Below are positions 13,201 through 26,388 of a stretch of DNA of 64,000 bases, piece by piece. The notes beneath the pieces are model-generated. The model made no database searches, was not told the origin of the DNA, and saw only the letters and a list, made by a program, of their open reading frames with translations. The position numbers were made by a program, and so were the translations under genes. The stretch comes from Acanthaster planci (Eukaryota > Echinodermata > Asteroidea > Valvatida > Acanthasteridae), in the NCBI RefSeq assembly GCF_001949145.1, contig NW_019091356.1, forward strand, positions 4,489,211 to 4,553,210, read 5' to 3'. The first letter of the stretch is position 1, and each line of letters begins with the position of its first letter.

Positions 13201-16200
13201 TTTAGCCTTTTCGTTAAGTTGCCTGTATAGGACCTTAGGACCTTCTATAGGACCAGAAACGTTCCTTCGACGGATAATTACGTTATTCCAAATCGTGTAC
13301 ACAGATAATGAAACCTCTAAATTACTGTGTTTAATCGTTTCTTTTTCTCGATCTGTCTGTCGTGTGTTGCCATGCGGCTATCAGAATGTGTGTTTTCACG
13401 ATGAAAAGTTTGTAATTTCTATTTAAAAGAAGTGGATGGATCATAATGGTCAGCGAGAATTTCTTAAATAAGAAATAACGAGGTAATATCACCCCCAAAA
13501 TCGCTCAGGTTGCACTGTCAAATCAATCGAAATTCATAATCTCCAACACTGGAATATGCCTATATTACTCTCGTTCGTTTCTTACTGGCTGCCCTTAAAT
13601 GAAATAATCTCTTACATATGTAAATTTAAGCCTTTATTTTTATGCGTAGTTTTAAAGAACAAAGCCAAACTGTCCGACATTTAGAGATTTTTCACTGTAG
13701 CAGCAATCACACTGACTGTATACGGTACACTTGTGGAAATCTTTTGGTTGTGACTAAAAGCGGAAAAAGTCGGGGTCAAGTGTCCTTAAACCAAACCGTC
13801 TGCCCACAGATCAGACTCCCCCCTTCCCTTCAACGTCAGTTTGAGCTTCAACACCCGGTTGGGGTCTACAGTCTTTCCGTCTCGACTTTTATAGTCTGGT
13901 TCTGTTGAGCGAGCGGACTTGAAGATGGTTGGGTCTATCTCTAGGTTTATAACCACCTTCTACGATATCCCTTACTACAAACATGCGAGGCCGTGCTCCG
14001 CCAACCTCTTCTGAGCGATGCGCGGGTAATCATAAAGAAACAAACAGTTTTTCTGTTACAAACGAGGGTGGATGGAGGATTGTCAGAAGGGGGTGGGAAC
14101 TTGGAGGGCCATAAATTCGAGCGTTCGGTGCTAAGCCTGAAGTCACGACGTATCGCACTGGATTGAATTTAAAACCATCGTTGTATTAGCTGTTTTGAGG
14201 AACACACTTCTTTCCAAAAGAGGTTGCCAAATTTGTGCGTTAGTTGATGTAATAAATTATCAACATTTAACAACGACCTTATTTCATTTTCAACAATGGC
14301 TTGATTTTTTTTCATAAATTTGCACGACAAAAAGATTCCCAAACAAGACTATTCGAACTCATAATATAACAAAATCAAGACATTTGAAGGGAGGGACATT
14401 TAATTGCTATACAGATGCTTGCCTGACTCACCGGTAACGATCGGGGAAAAAACATGGGGCCATGACCCCTGTTGACCCCACCCCGGATCCTCAGGCCCTT
14501 GGGTGCGTGGAGCGCCCCCGGTGCACCCCTCTGATCCGCCACCCACGAACCTTCATTTCATATTTTCAACAGTTCATAATAATGCCTTTTGTGAGTACAA
14601 GGTTGATAATGTAAGGGGGGGTTCTCTCAGTGTTTCAAGGATTGCTACCCAAAGTATGGGCAATCAAGATTTCATCTATTCATTACGCGTTCACAAGTAC
14701 GCATCAGTAATTTCATCACTTCTTTTTTATCCAACTTCTGCTCTATTGGGTACACTGTCGCCACAATAGATATATCACAGCATTTAGCGAAAAGCAACTA
14801 CCTCGTATTTCAATACAAAGCCCACCCCATGATGTCCACTCTCGACTTCCACGTAATAAGACTCATTTTTATATCAAGTTAAAATATTCTTCGAAATTTG
14901 AAGTATATTTGATGGACCCACTGTCAAAGATGCTGTTCGTTATTAAGTCAACATCGGTATTCCGACATTACGGGCGGACAACATACGCGAAACACAAGAA
15001 CAAATCACTGACGATATTGGAAAATGACAGTGAATTAATTTGCCTATATCGAAGTGCTAGCTTTATCAGCTTGAACTTTGATCTTCACCAACAACCAAAG
15101 TAGCCATATCTCATGTTTATTAGGCTATTGTGTGGATTACGTGTACAGGACCAGCAGAATTTTGGATTCGCTCACGTTCCGCACGAAAATGACTCACTGT
15201 CTTGATTCAAATTTTGTCTTTTAAATTCTAGCACGCTTTTGAACATATGAAATGTAGAATGCAAATGACACAATTCATATAGAAATGTTCTTTTCAATCA
15301 ATCTTACTTCTTAAGTTTCGTTTTCCTTTGAATACCATCAGGATAAATGTTTGTTTTCGTTCTTGTTTCAAAGGATGTGGTTGTTTGTTCTATTGACGCA
15401 GCTGAACATGCGTCAATGCGTTCCGATAACGTCCCTCCCCCGGCAGCTTATTCGCGGTGTTGCATGCTCTGTCGCGCTGCATTCAGCTCACCCACATTAT
15501 CGTGTAGAGTCTCGTCTGCCAGCTCTGATACCTTTTGTAGCGGAAAGGCTATCCCACATGAACCCCAATTCTGCCGGAGGGGGGGTACAGACCCGGAACC
15601 TTAAGACGTGCAAGAAACCTAAGCAGAGGGCGACGTTCTTATTCCTGACCTTTAAAAAAGAGACGGGCATGCGGGGTAACGTGAGCGTGTCGCTAAATAT
15701 TTTCATATCTCACCATGGCGTCACGACCAAAGAGCGGCACCGAAGTTTCGGACCCTAAACTCATTTGTGAAGTCTACGTAGGGCTAAATTCTACATGTAC
15801 GTCTTACGGTCTACTGGAATCCGATAGACTTCTGTGATGAAGAGAACACGAGGAGAGATATTATAAAACTGGTATTTTTGAGCAACATTGCACTATTTTT
15901 TTCTAAAGCACTGTTTCTAAGAAGCTCGGTATAATTTTTATAGTGGTTTTAGTTTCAAATTCTGTTTCGTTATACAAAGCAAATGTGGAGAGTTCGGAGC
16001 CAAAATGACTCACTAAATCTGTAGAAATTATGAGAAAATCTGAATAGAAGAACGTTCAATAAACTGAATAAAGCCCTCTACTCTTTCCCTGTGGAACTTT
16101 CATACACAAGCTAAAATTACACAAATTTCGATCTTGCATTTCCCTTACGACAGTGAAAAACAATTTTAAAAATTCAGTCACCCGGACTTGTTAATCGACT

Positions 16201-17622
16201 TCCTCTTTCCTTGTTAGCTTTTGAGTTTAGCTTTGCTATCGTCCGGCTAAAAATTACTCAAGATTTTACACGAGTTATGAGTAAGTACTGTGTGAAATCA
16301 AATATTTACAGCGTGGGAAAATAAAAAAAAGAAACCCCACTTGATATACAACGAACAGCAAAACGAACTTTCACGAGTACGCGCATTGGTCATTTTGAAA
16401 CAGAGAACAAATCTCTAATAGGTCTATATAAAGATAACAACATATACTTTTCTGTTTACTGAAGTTTGTTGCTTTAGCAAATCATTCTTTCGTTTTACCA
16501 AGAAAACAGGAACCCCATAAAGCCCACGAAGCGCTTTCAATTATGCAGATATATCTTATTAGATGAAGTAAGTCTTGGGTTAGGTTACGACTTACAAAAG
16601 TCACACGAGGATGTGTGGAACTAAGTAGCTTTTATCAGTCCAAGTTGTAAGCATAATCAAACTACCTTTGCATTTGGTTTCGGATGCGTCTTTAATCGTC
16701 GAAGTTAACTAACCGTTGATGATTAATCGAATGGAAACAGTTTGACAAGACACGGTTTAATTGATTATTCATAACATCGATTCCGGGAAGATAAATTTCG
16801 TCATGTGCACTGCCGTGAACAATATTCAAAGTATACTACTACAAGGCTCGTTTCGTTCTGAGAAAAGTTAAAACATGGAACATGGTATGCCGAGTGCTGC
16901 ATGTTTATTCAAAAGTATATTACGAAGGATGTTGGCCTTTTTCGTACGCGATATTTTTGAAGGTTCGTGAGGAAATATGAAATACTCAGCTTTAGGTGAT
17001 CGAAGTGTGAAATCGGTATCAAACCTGACTAACGTTGATAAACAATCGTGCTTGAGGGAATCGATTCAGAAACAACATCCAAGTTGTTAACTCTTCTTCT
17101 TCTTTGATCGTCTGCAACAATCTGAAAATAAGCAGTTTTGTTTTTTTTTTTCTTTCTTAATAGCAAATGAAACAAATAAATTATCCATAGGCCTAATGAA
17201 TCGGTCAAACTGACATGTTATCTTAAACTTCTTTTTAAGACTATGACTTTTTCTTCTGAGGGTGATTATCTTCGGTCTCTGGGTTCGGCTTGATCGCCCT
17301 GTTTGCTTAAGCCAAAACGGCGTTCGGTCGTCGGGTAGAAAATAAATGTCAGTTTCGCTTGGTTTTGAGCGAAGACGTAGCGAGGAGCGCGGGACATCGC
17401 CAGCATCGAGCCAGCCAAGCTTTCTGGACTTCAATGATTCACCCGGCCAGTGGGTACCGCTGGGAACCCCGTCAGATATTAATGGCTCACAGGCCCACGA
17501 CAACACCGTGAACATACATGTACATCCGAACCGTGCACTACACACTGGCTGATAAAATGCAGCCGCTATTGACTGGAATTCATGTCACGTGACGACCAAC
17601 CGCCATTCATTTCCCCTGCACC

Positions 17623-17640
17623 CGAACGAACGAACGAACG
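17623..17640. repeat. (CGAA)n short tandem repeat
   Basis: About four and a half units of CGAA inside a CpG-rich patch (17.3-18.1 kb). Simple sequence. Confidence 0.8.
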
Positions 17641-18010
17641 TGTGCAGCAGGAGCAGTATATGTTTTTTTCCCCAGATCGCCTACGTGTTTAGAGAGGGAG
17701 GCTGGGTAGGGCACAGTTCGCAGTGCACAGACTTCACACAGCAACGGCCTTGCATGGCAAGTACAGCGTTCGACCACGTACAGTTCTTCTCTGCACAGGC
17801 CTAGTCCGACCGTTGGCGCGAGGAATACAGTCCGTTTTTCGGCCCGTTTGGACGAATCCGGGGAGGAGACCGCCAAATTTAAGGTAAAACAGATTGTCTG
17901 TTTCATATACTGCTTGATTTCGTATGGGTTCGGTGTAACATGGCTCAGAAGTGGTGTAAATTTAACAACGATCGTGGCCACTTCTGCAGCGGGAGATTCG
18001 TGACAAATTC

Positions 18011-18018
18011 AAGATGGC
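18011..18018. promoter_or_regulatory. YY1/PHO-like motif AAGATGGC in a CpG-rich patch
   Basis: The context TTCAAGATGGCCACTGCG is the canonical YY1-type CAAGATGGC. It lies within the most CpG-rich stretch between the two PCGF genes and would fit near a transcription start. Inference from motif and base composition only. Confidence 0.3.
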
Positions 18019-21000
18019 CACTGCGCTACAGCTCCCTGCCGCTGGGAGACTTCCTACGCAGGATTCGCTGAAATCGCTGTCATCCGGCCTCGCTTGAGTC
18101 TCAAACAAAGAACACGAGACATTTGTATGATTTGACCAAACGAAATGCAGTGTATGTAAGGCTTGACGAGCTGGTGTGTGGCTCTGCGTAGTTGTTTTTC
18201 GGGTGTAAATCTAGTCAATTTATCGCACTTGTTTCTACTAGCCGAGGGATGGCTGATAGTGCGTGCACGTAAAAAACAAGACAGGTTACTGATAAACTAC
18301 TCAGCTGTTGTGAAGCTTCGATCTCTCCAACATCGGTGTTTCTTGTTACCACGTTCAGAAGAGATTTTTGTCTCTGCTCTTGCGACTTCACACACGATAT
18401 ATGATTTTTCTTCGTTGGAGAACAAACTGAGCAATCTCGTTTCTAGCAGCCTCTTTTAAAATGCTAATTTCTCACACCATCGGATATTTTCCCGTATGTA
18501 AATGTCGCTTTTACCTCACCCCGCAAGGTGCCGAATTCAGATTGAAAAATATGGTCAGGTATGTTGCTTACTTAGCAAGGGATTTCTGATGTTCCGTTCA
18601 ATGCAGCAGCCTCAGTTCAGATTTTCCGAAGTAAATCTGGGACGTTCTCGATTTCAAAGTTAGCGAAAATCGCGGAGGCCGCGCTGCAGGAAATGTGCGT
18701 GGACGCCAATTGGATCGCGCCACAGCGGGATAAGCAGTTTCACGGGAATTCCGAAATCAACCCGACTGGAACACAAATGCTGGGGATTGAGCTAATTTTA
18801 AATTTCCAGGGAAAAGAAGACGTTCGGGACTGGTGAACGTCCAGGTAATTCTTCCATTTCTCTGTAATTAGTAAAGACACCGTGACCACCCATGTGGAGA
18901 TTTGAAACTCTCTTGGCTTATATATTGTGTTCTGAAGTCAGTAATTGGAAGTGTTGTTTGATCCCTGCACCGAGATTCCTTCTGGAATTGTACCATAAAT
19001 CCCCGCGATTGTTTTCGTTTCGTTTTGCGTTCTTGATCTATTAAAAATCGACCCAAGCAACACCCGTGGGTTTGGGGATTGAAGACCGATTGATCATGTA
19101 ACTCAGTCCAGCTTGAAAACGGGAACGTCGTGTCTTCCCCCGCCCCGGCAGACGGAGTGTTCAGGTGTCTGACTACACCTCAGTAGCAGCAGCCAACTTT
19201 AATTATTCATCAGTGGCAGTGGTATGATATTTTCTCCTCCCAATCAGACCCGGTAGGCATAAACGTATCGTCGTTTGAATGTACCTTTGGATACTTGTGA
19301 TCATAACTTTATGATTTACATCGTGTGTTGGCCAACAGCCAAGAAGTAAGCGAACACCGAGGGTAAAGGGAGCCACTTCACCCACCGAATAGCACCGTAA
19401 GTAACGAGTCCTTTCTCTAACGGAACCGACTGGACACGTTCTTACCATGTTCTTATCGAGCGGCAACAGTTGAGCTCATCAAGAACGGGTGAAGAGGCGC
19501 CGATACCGATAAATGGAGGCATGCTACTCGTAAATTGTGTCGGGTTGTTTTCTTCTTAACACGTCATTTCACTGGATAACGTGCGACGCATTATTTTGTA
19601 TGTCGTTACGATCTGTTGGAGTTGCATCCAGAGGTACTGGTAGGCGTTTCATTAAAAGTAAATACGAGCCAGGTTCGACTTAAAATAGACTCGAAAACTG
19701 AAATGGAAGACAGTATTAAGGCATTACCGACAGCGACAGACGTCATGAAAAACAAAGTAGATAAAAAGAGGACGTGCATTTTGTATTTTGCTTGACATTA
19801 AAGGTAAGTAGATTGTCGGGCTTACCATTAACTTTGAAGAAAGGAGGAAACCTCACATCGTCAATGATAATTGTTGGCATAAAACTGACGACCACAGCGA
19901 GCTATTTTTCTATCTGGTACTAATTAAATTCACAAGGCGAGAAATTTTCACTTTGAAGTTCTATTCTTATATACGTCGTCAAGCTGTGACTATATGGATG
20001 AATACAAAATGTGCCTTTTCAAAAATAAGTTATATCCAAAGCACAAAAAAGACGGCAGTGCGCGTGTAAAATACAGGAATCTGGAAATGATTTATTCGAG
20101 AATAATGAATACGTCATGAAAAACCATCAACGTTTCATGCATAGTAAACGACTCTCAAACGGTTGAGTATGGCGCAGTTTCGTAAGGTTTTTTTTTACAA
20201 GACTCCAACAAGGTTTTCATTTCGCCAAGTCATCCATCTAAAAGCACACGTGATTTAACCATGGATCACTTAGATTAAATCCACCAGACAGCTTCTGTAC
20301 ACCTCCAAATCATGTCTCGCTTTCGCCCCAGTCTGGCACCCACACACCAGCCTGATTTCAACCTCCTATTGACATCAGGCCACCGCGTGTCTGAGGCCTA
20401 TCTTGAAGCTGCCATGATCAGTTTAATCCCGAGCTAACCTCGTGCTGACAACGCATCGAGAAGTGCGTTTCTGCGTTCGATGCTCATTACGAAATGAGGT
20501 GAAAGTCCCACACATGTTTTCTTGGCACTACCATACCAGTCCCAAAGCTGCAAGTTCCGCCACGGAAATCCAATTTGGATGAATGAAATCGTGGAATGAT
20601 CACATTTACGTGACATTATAAAAAGAAAAAGAAGACAAACAAAAAGTTTTCAAGCTATATCCATACTGCTTGGTCAAACTATTTTGATAAAAATCAATCC
20701 ATAAAGTCGAATTGACTTAGCTTTGTGGACTACAACCTGTATTGAACACACTAAGTCTTATGGTCACAGATTTGCAAACTGACAGCTCCGTTCAAGTATG
20801 CTCACAAGCAAATTAACGCGTTCAACTGTATGACTATTCTGTGGAAACGTTCTTCTTGGAACGTGTACACTCGTTTTGATGATGTCAGTCATTTAATATT
20901 ATGATTTGCAGTTTCCATGGTAGCGTCGAACAAGGCAAATGCCGCCAAGTGTACTTTCGAGACGTTTCGTTCCACGGATTTCCTTTTCCTTATCATTATA

Positions 21001-24000
21001 AACATTTTCAAGGAGAAGTTGGTTTCTCTTTAGTTTAAAGCTGCCGCATATCATTAACATTTACGAAGACAATATATCAACACCGCATTGTCAAAACAGA
21101 TATACACGAACACCATAAAATACAGTGGCAGGCAAATGGCAAACAAAGCACAGTGACAGCCTCTTCTAGAATCAATTAAGGAGAGAATTTGTCTATCTTC
21201 CCATAAAAAAGACTGGTCACGCTATTTCCCCTACTTTGCTACGCACAGGTTGCAAAGTTTATACATTTGGTAAGGGTGCTGACGATCGCATGAAAATTGG
21301 TGATTGTTGCAAAACGAACATAACAAATTACCGCATGAATACATAGTTGTCACGTGCTAATAACATCACACATTGTAGGACTACTTTAACGTTTGCTCAG
21401 TGTTGGTCGATCCACAGAGAGATGCGAGACGACATAGCCTTCTGGTACGTACGATCAGCAGACAGGCGTCTTTGACGTCATTGCGATATTCTTGATGTCA
21501 TACTGCAACTTCCTTTGATTTCTTAGAATGGATAGAAAGCAAAATAAACATTAAAATCCAACGAACGCGACGGGTTAAAAATGTATTGACGTAGGCGTAA
21601 ACGGCCATAAATAGCGGCTAATTGCATTATTTTGGGGAGCTGTCCAGGATGTGGTGTCCTCTTGTTCACAGTCCAAGGTTATCAACAATGAAAATGACCA
21701 TTAACTTTACACTCGACAAGCACTATGTACATAAAGAAAATTTAGGGGAAAGTTCGATTTACATAGTTTTTGTGCCATTTATCTCCAAAAACTGAACAAT
21801 CCGAAGAATTTGGGTTGAAATTCTTGGTACAATTTGTTGATTGAACCCCACATCATCATTATCCACCGTTTTATTACCATGAGTCTCCGCGTGCAATGCA
21901 TAAAACATGATCTTAAAGGTATGCAATACGGAAAATGTCACACGCAGACATAGACAAGTAGACCTAAGTACGATGAGTCGCATGATCCCACATACACAAG
22001 CATTCACACCGCCCGCCGGGATACCGTGGATTGGAAAGACAACGTGCTACGCGTCGCCGTTTACGCGCGGCACGACCGGTTAGCGAGTCGCCATCTAATT
22101 GTCGTGGGGGAAAAGGGGCTTAAGTTTCTCGCACTCAACTACTCGCACGCCGGCTTGCCCACGGGGCACAAACGATCTCTTCAGACTGCTGTATTTAAAG
22201 AAAGAGTACAGTAGATGATAATGCCATTCCGTCATAAAAGAAGTCCCTGGGAATGCCTTCAATCTGGCCTTGGAGTCTGAGGCCACGGCGACGGCTAGAA
22301 ACGGAGGGAAATGGTGGCACAAAAGAATTATCTCCGTAAAAGCCGCCAAGAATGAACCTGCTGTTTAAGTCGATTATAAAGGAGCATTTGTCTTGTGTGA
22401 TTTTGGAGATCAATTAGTGCTGCGTTTCTCGACTCACCTGTGAAAATCTTTCATGTGCGGTGTTCGCCTGTTATAATTCTCTTCATTCTCTTGACGCTGA
22501 TCCAAGTGATGATATCCAAATCGATAAATTTATTTTTGTCTTTTGAGATCTGTTATTCAAATCATCTAACAAAAGTCTGTGCCAGTATTCGAAGAAGCCC
22601 TTTTGTCGGTAAAGACATATTTTTCAGGATAGGAAATAACCAATGCACTGTCACAAGCATGACTACATGTACATCTATGCAAACTCCTGATCAAATGGGG
22701 ATCTTCCTCTAAAAGATTTAACAATCGACCATATTAGATTTTTACTTTAAAATTCTGGCTTAAAATTAAACACCTACATTTTTACTTTATATATCGTGAT
22801 TGTTACAGCAATTTACATCACTTTCTAGGCTGTTTTCGACAGAACTATTACCAATTAGAACCTTGCACGTTCCAGCTTAACCACTGGCGCAAGGGATTTT
22901 TCACGTACATGCATGATAGACTTATCCAGGGTAGAACTCTTACAGCACGTTATGTATGATTCAATGGTTCATCTATTCAAACTTGAGTGTTCATTTGAGC
23001 GTTAGGTCATCTTACGTAGAAAATGAGGCAGTGGACGTATTTATATCGAGACGCACGCATTAACGTCGCGCGTGCTCCAAAGATTGGCACATGGCCAACC
23101 TGCAGAGCACGTGCGTCTAGATTTTTTTCTTTAGTATATAGAGTAAGAATAGTTGATTTAGAGCGTGTGTTGAAATACGGTGGTGTAATTACATGAATCC
23201 GAGCATATACGAAGCTGAAGCAATGAACACAACTGGTTGGAATATCCGCGTCTGAAGTACCGTACAATTTCAATTTCTGGTCCTTAACAAAGGTCTGCCG
23301 CTGTAAAAAAAAATAATGGGGGAGGGGATACTTGAAAGCATACAGATGCAAAATCTGTCATGAAAATGTAATTCGTCACTGAAAGTTAATGCTTACGATG
23401 CGGAGACAGCTGTGCCTTAGAATAATTAAAACTGTCGAAACAGAAGTTAACGCCTGTGCTTCTGATGGAATGAATGATTTTCTGTGGCTGTCGATGACGC
23501 TGTCGTCTTTTGGATGCATCTTTCATAATTATATATCTAACACTGAATGCCTGATAAGATTGCGATTTCAGCATTGTATGCCTTGAAGTTGCAAATCCTA
23601 CGACATAAATAGTGAAGGTGATGGCCCATGGAAGAAGTGAGAAAATAAATCGAAAATGACAACTCTAAAACGGTTGCCGAGCAACATTTTCCCACCGTCG
23701 TTAGCGCGTTCTGTGCCCTAATGTTAAAAAAAACAATACAATGCTGTGACATGACGTTTTCCTTTGTTATTACAATTGTGCTTTATAGAATAATGATGAA
23801 TGGGCTATTCCTGTGTCTTCTTTGTTAATTACACGGTATACTGGATGCTACTCCGATATAATCATATAAATATTGCGTAAAAGCGAGTGCCACTTGTAAT
23901 AGACTTTGCCGCATCACTAAGGGTCAAAGGTCATCATGATCACCGAGTTAAACCATGTCGGAATAGGGTTGTATTTATTTTCACCCAATGAGGAAAAAAA

Positions 24001-26388
24001 AATCACGAGTTTCCAAAGTTGCCGTGGATGGTGCACTTTCAGTCCACGCACGATTTGTTTTTTTTTTACGAGATGGGTAAGTAATTTACCGGGAGTCGTT
24101 CGAGTAGACTGCGCGGCTAGGCTAGCCTACGAACCGTCGATCTGGGTCGCCTTGCGGCCTACTGCTATCGTAGTAGAGTCGGTATGCTATCGCAAAGCGC
24201 GTCCAGACCATGGTCTGCATGCTTGTATTTAATTGCGTACAGTAAAGAATTATCACTTTACTCCTGTCGATTTTACCTAAAGTATGAAACATTGCTGCTT
24301 TGACCAGACATTAACACAATAATTGTACAGCAACTTTTGCGACATAACAATTGTGAAAATCCCTATAATTATATAAACTGATCGTGAGCTCACAATTAAA
24401 ATGTGTGTACAGGAAATGCACACGCTGTATTGCGTGATAATTTCAATTCTGATGGTGTTTTCATTTCCTCTTGGCGGCGCTGGGGAAGTTCACGGGAATT
24501 TCTATTCTCTGTCCCTTGTTGTTTTCAATCTGCCTTCGTATAGTTGGGTTGGTCCACTTGAACGTTTCTTGTACTTCTGCGACGCAAGTTTGAATCGTAA
24601 CCAAGCAGACATCGACGGGACTTTCCGTACATTTCCCCAGCACTTTCCCTCCTACCTCGTTATGTGAACAAAATATGTATCGTTACTGTCGTCAACTTCA
24701 CGGATATGCTAAATTATGACACTTTTGAAAGAACTTCGGTTTTACTGCCGAAAAAAATTAGATTCGCATAATTTCATAAATTTACCGTTTCTGTGGAAAC
24801 GTCAGGAGAAAAAGCGTATATTACATGTTCATCGCCTTGGTAACAAAACTGACTAAGGCAATGTGCAAGAAATGACAGACACATTATGAGAAAGACAGCG
24901 AGACAAAAACGTGCGTCGTTTCATAACCTGGGGAAAAAATGACGACGAAGAGCAGCCTTATCAGGCGAGATTAATTTCCAAGATTACACGCCAGATTGCC
25001 CTGAACATCTCTGTCAAGAGGAAATGAAGCTAGAACACGAGCAAGTCTGAATTAGTGCTGTAAGCTCTGGTACCATTTACGCGATAGATATATCTGATAC
25101 AGAAAAAGACCAATGAAATGGCAAGATGTCTTGCTGGAGCAAATACAGCGAAACCTTGGACTACTGGACTCGTTTAATGCATACAAAACTGTGTGGTATG
25201 AAAATACATCGATTAACGAAGTGCACATTCCCACCTGCGTGATGTAATTTAATTTGCCTGTGAAATGCGTACTGTTCACAACTTCACATGAGTTGTTGAC
25301 GGAGTCACGGGAAGGGCAAATGCTGCTTCGTCTCACCCTCCAAGTTCGGCTTCCGCAATTTTTTGTCAATGTAACTTTGCCTGAGGCAATTTCAGGAGAG
25401 TTATGACTGTGAAAGCTATCAGCCAGAGTCAAAATTGATTTAGTTTACAAAGTCCGGAGAGCACGAGACTGAGCGAACCGTGAAACCGTGGATCGGAAGG
25501 CAGGAAGGGTTAACGGAGGCTACACTTAGCCTACCGCTGACACACTTGGCTCGGAGCCTGAGAAAGTGATCAACAGATCAAGCTCGAGATGATCTTTAAA
25601 GAACAGGTGTAGACGTACAGGGAAATAGGGGTGTGTCCAGTACTTTGGGCCTCAGTGGAAGACACTAGATTCACATAAGAACTGCACGTATAAGGGATTG
25701 AATGAAAAAAGCTTATCAGCAGGAAAATCCACCGAAACACCACCACTTTGTATTGTTAAACCACTGAATGGGTTGAATCGCACCATCGACAGCTCGCCTA
25801 ATTTTGAAGCGGTCGCCCACCACCAGTTTTTAAATTTTCGGGCAAAAAATCATGAACCTTGCCAATCTTCAAGTTCAATGCGGATTTACGCCAACAAGTG
25901 GAACCATGGAATGGAGCGTCATCATCTGATCACGATCCTTGTTTTCCTTGAGACGCACATGGTGACCTGTGCCGCTATGATCCTGGTAAAAGGTCATGGT
26001 CACCGTATACCAGTTAACCAGTCTAGATCAGATGTCGGTAACCGATTGCTAAAAATCATATTGTTGTCCTTGTCTAAAAATTCTCACACACCCGAAATGA
26101 AGTTACTGTCTACCCAGGAAGCAACGGGCACGGTTCAGCGTGATAGCGCTGTACCTCCTCGAATTGGTAGACACAGGAGACATACTACACTTCTTACTGC
26201 CACCCACAAGTTCCCACTTTCTTTTACGTCATAATCAAAATGTTGTAATCACTCTGTTCTCCATACTGAGCGTTGTCGACGGAGGCAGTCTGATCTTTGC
26301 TTGTTGGAAGCAATCTGTTTCCAATCCAAATCTGTACCACAACACTGTACTTTATCTCGCCTTCGTTTGCATTTTTCTTTTCCACCAG

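Larger units (their letters stand above)
3633..26388. other. Long region between two divergent PCGF genes; no protein gene recognised
   Basis: I read this stretch on both strands and found no conserved domain, transposase, reverse transcriptase or RNA gene. The largest open frames (178 aa at 25698-26234, 152 aa at 17087-17545, 135 aa at 15351-15758) have low-complexity or frame-shadow character and resemble no family I know. CpG-richer patches occur at roughly 6.3-7.1, 9.5-10.2, 15.4-15.7, 17.3-18.1 and 22.0-22.2 kb. Both flanking genes have a splice acceptor immediately upstream of their ATG, so their non-coding first exons and promoters should lie inside this interval; I cannot place them. 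Confidence 0.6.

Noticed and set aside
15351-15758. 135-aa plus-strand frame overlapping an 85-aa frame in another phase
   Set aside because: Neither frame resembles a known protein or has splice partners; GC-rich sequence yields long frames by chance.
17087-17545. 152-aa minus-strand frame
   Set aside because: Ends in Lys-rich low-complexity sequence from a poly-A/T tract and overlaps a CpG-rich patch; no domain seen. Read as a by-product of promoter-like base composition.
25698-26234. 178-aa open reading frame, the longest uninterrupted frame without N, just upstream of the right PCGF gene
   Set aside because: No recognisable domain and no family resemblance, and nothing nearby supports expression; likely chance or part of the PCGF 5' region.
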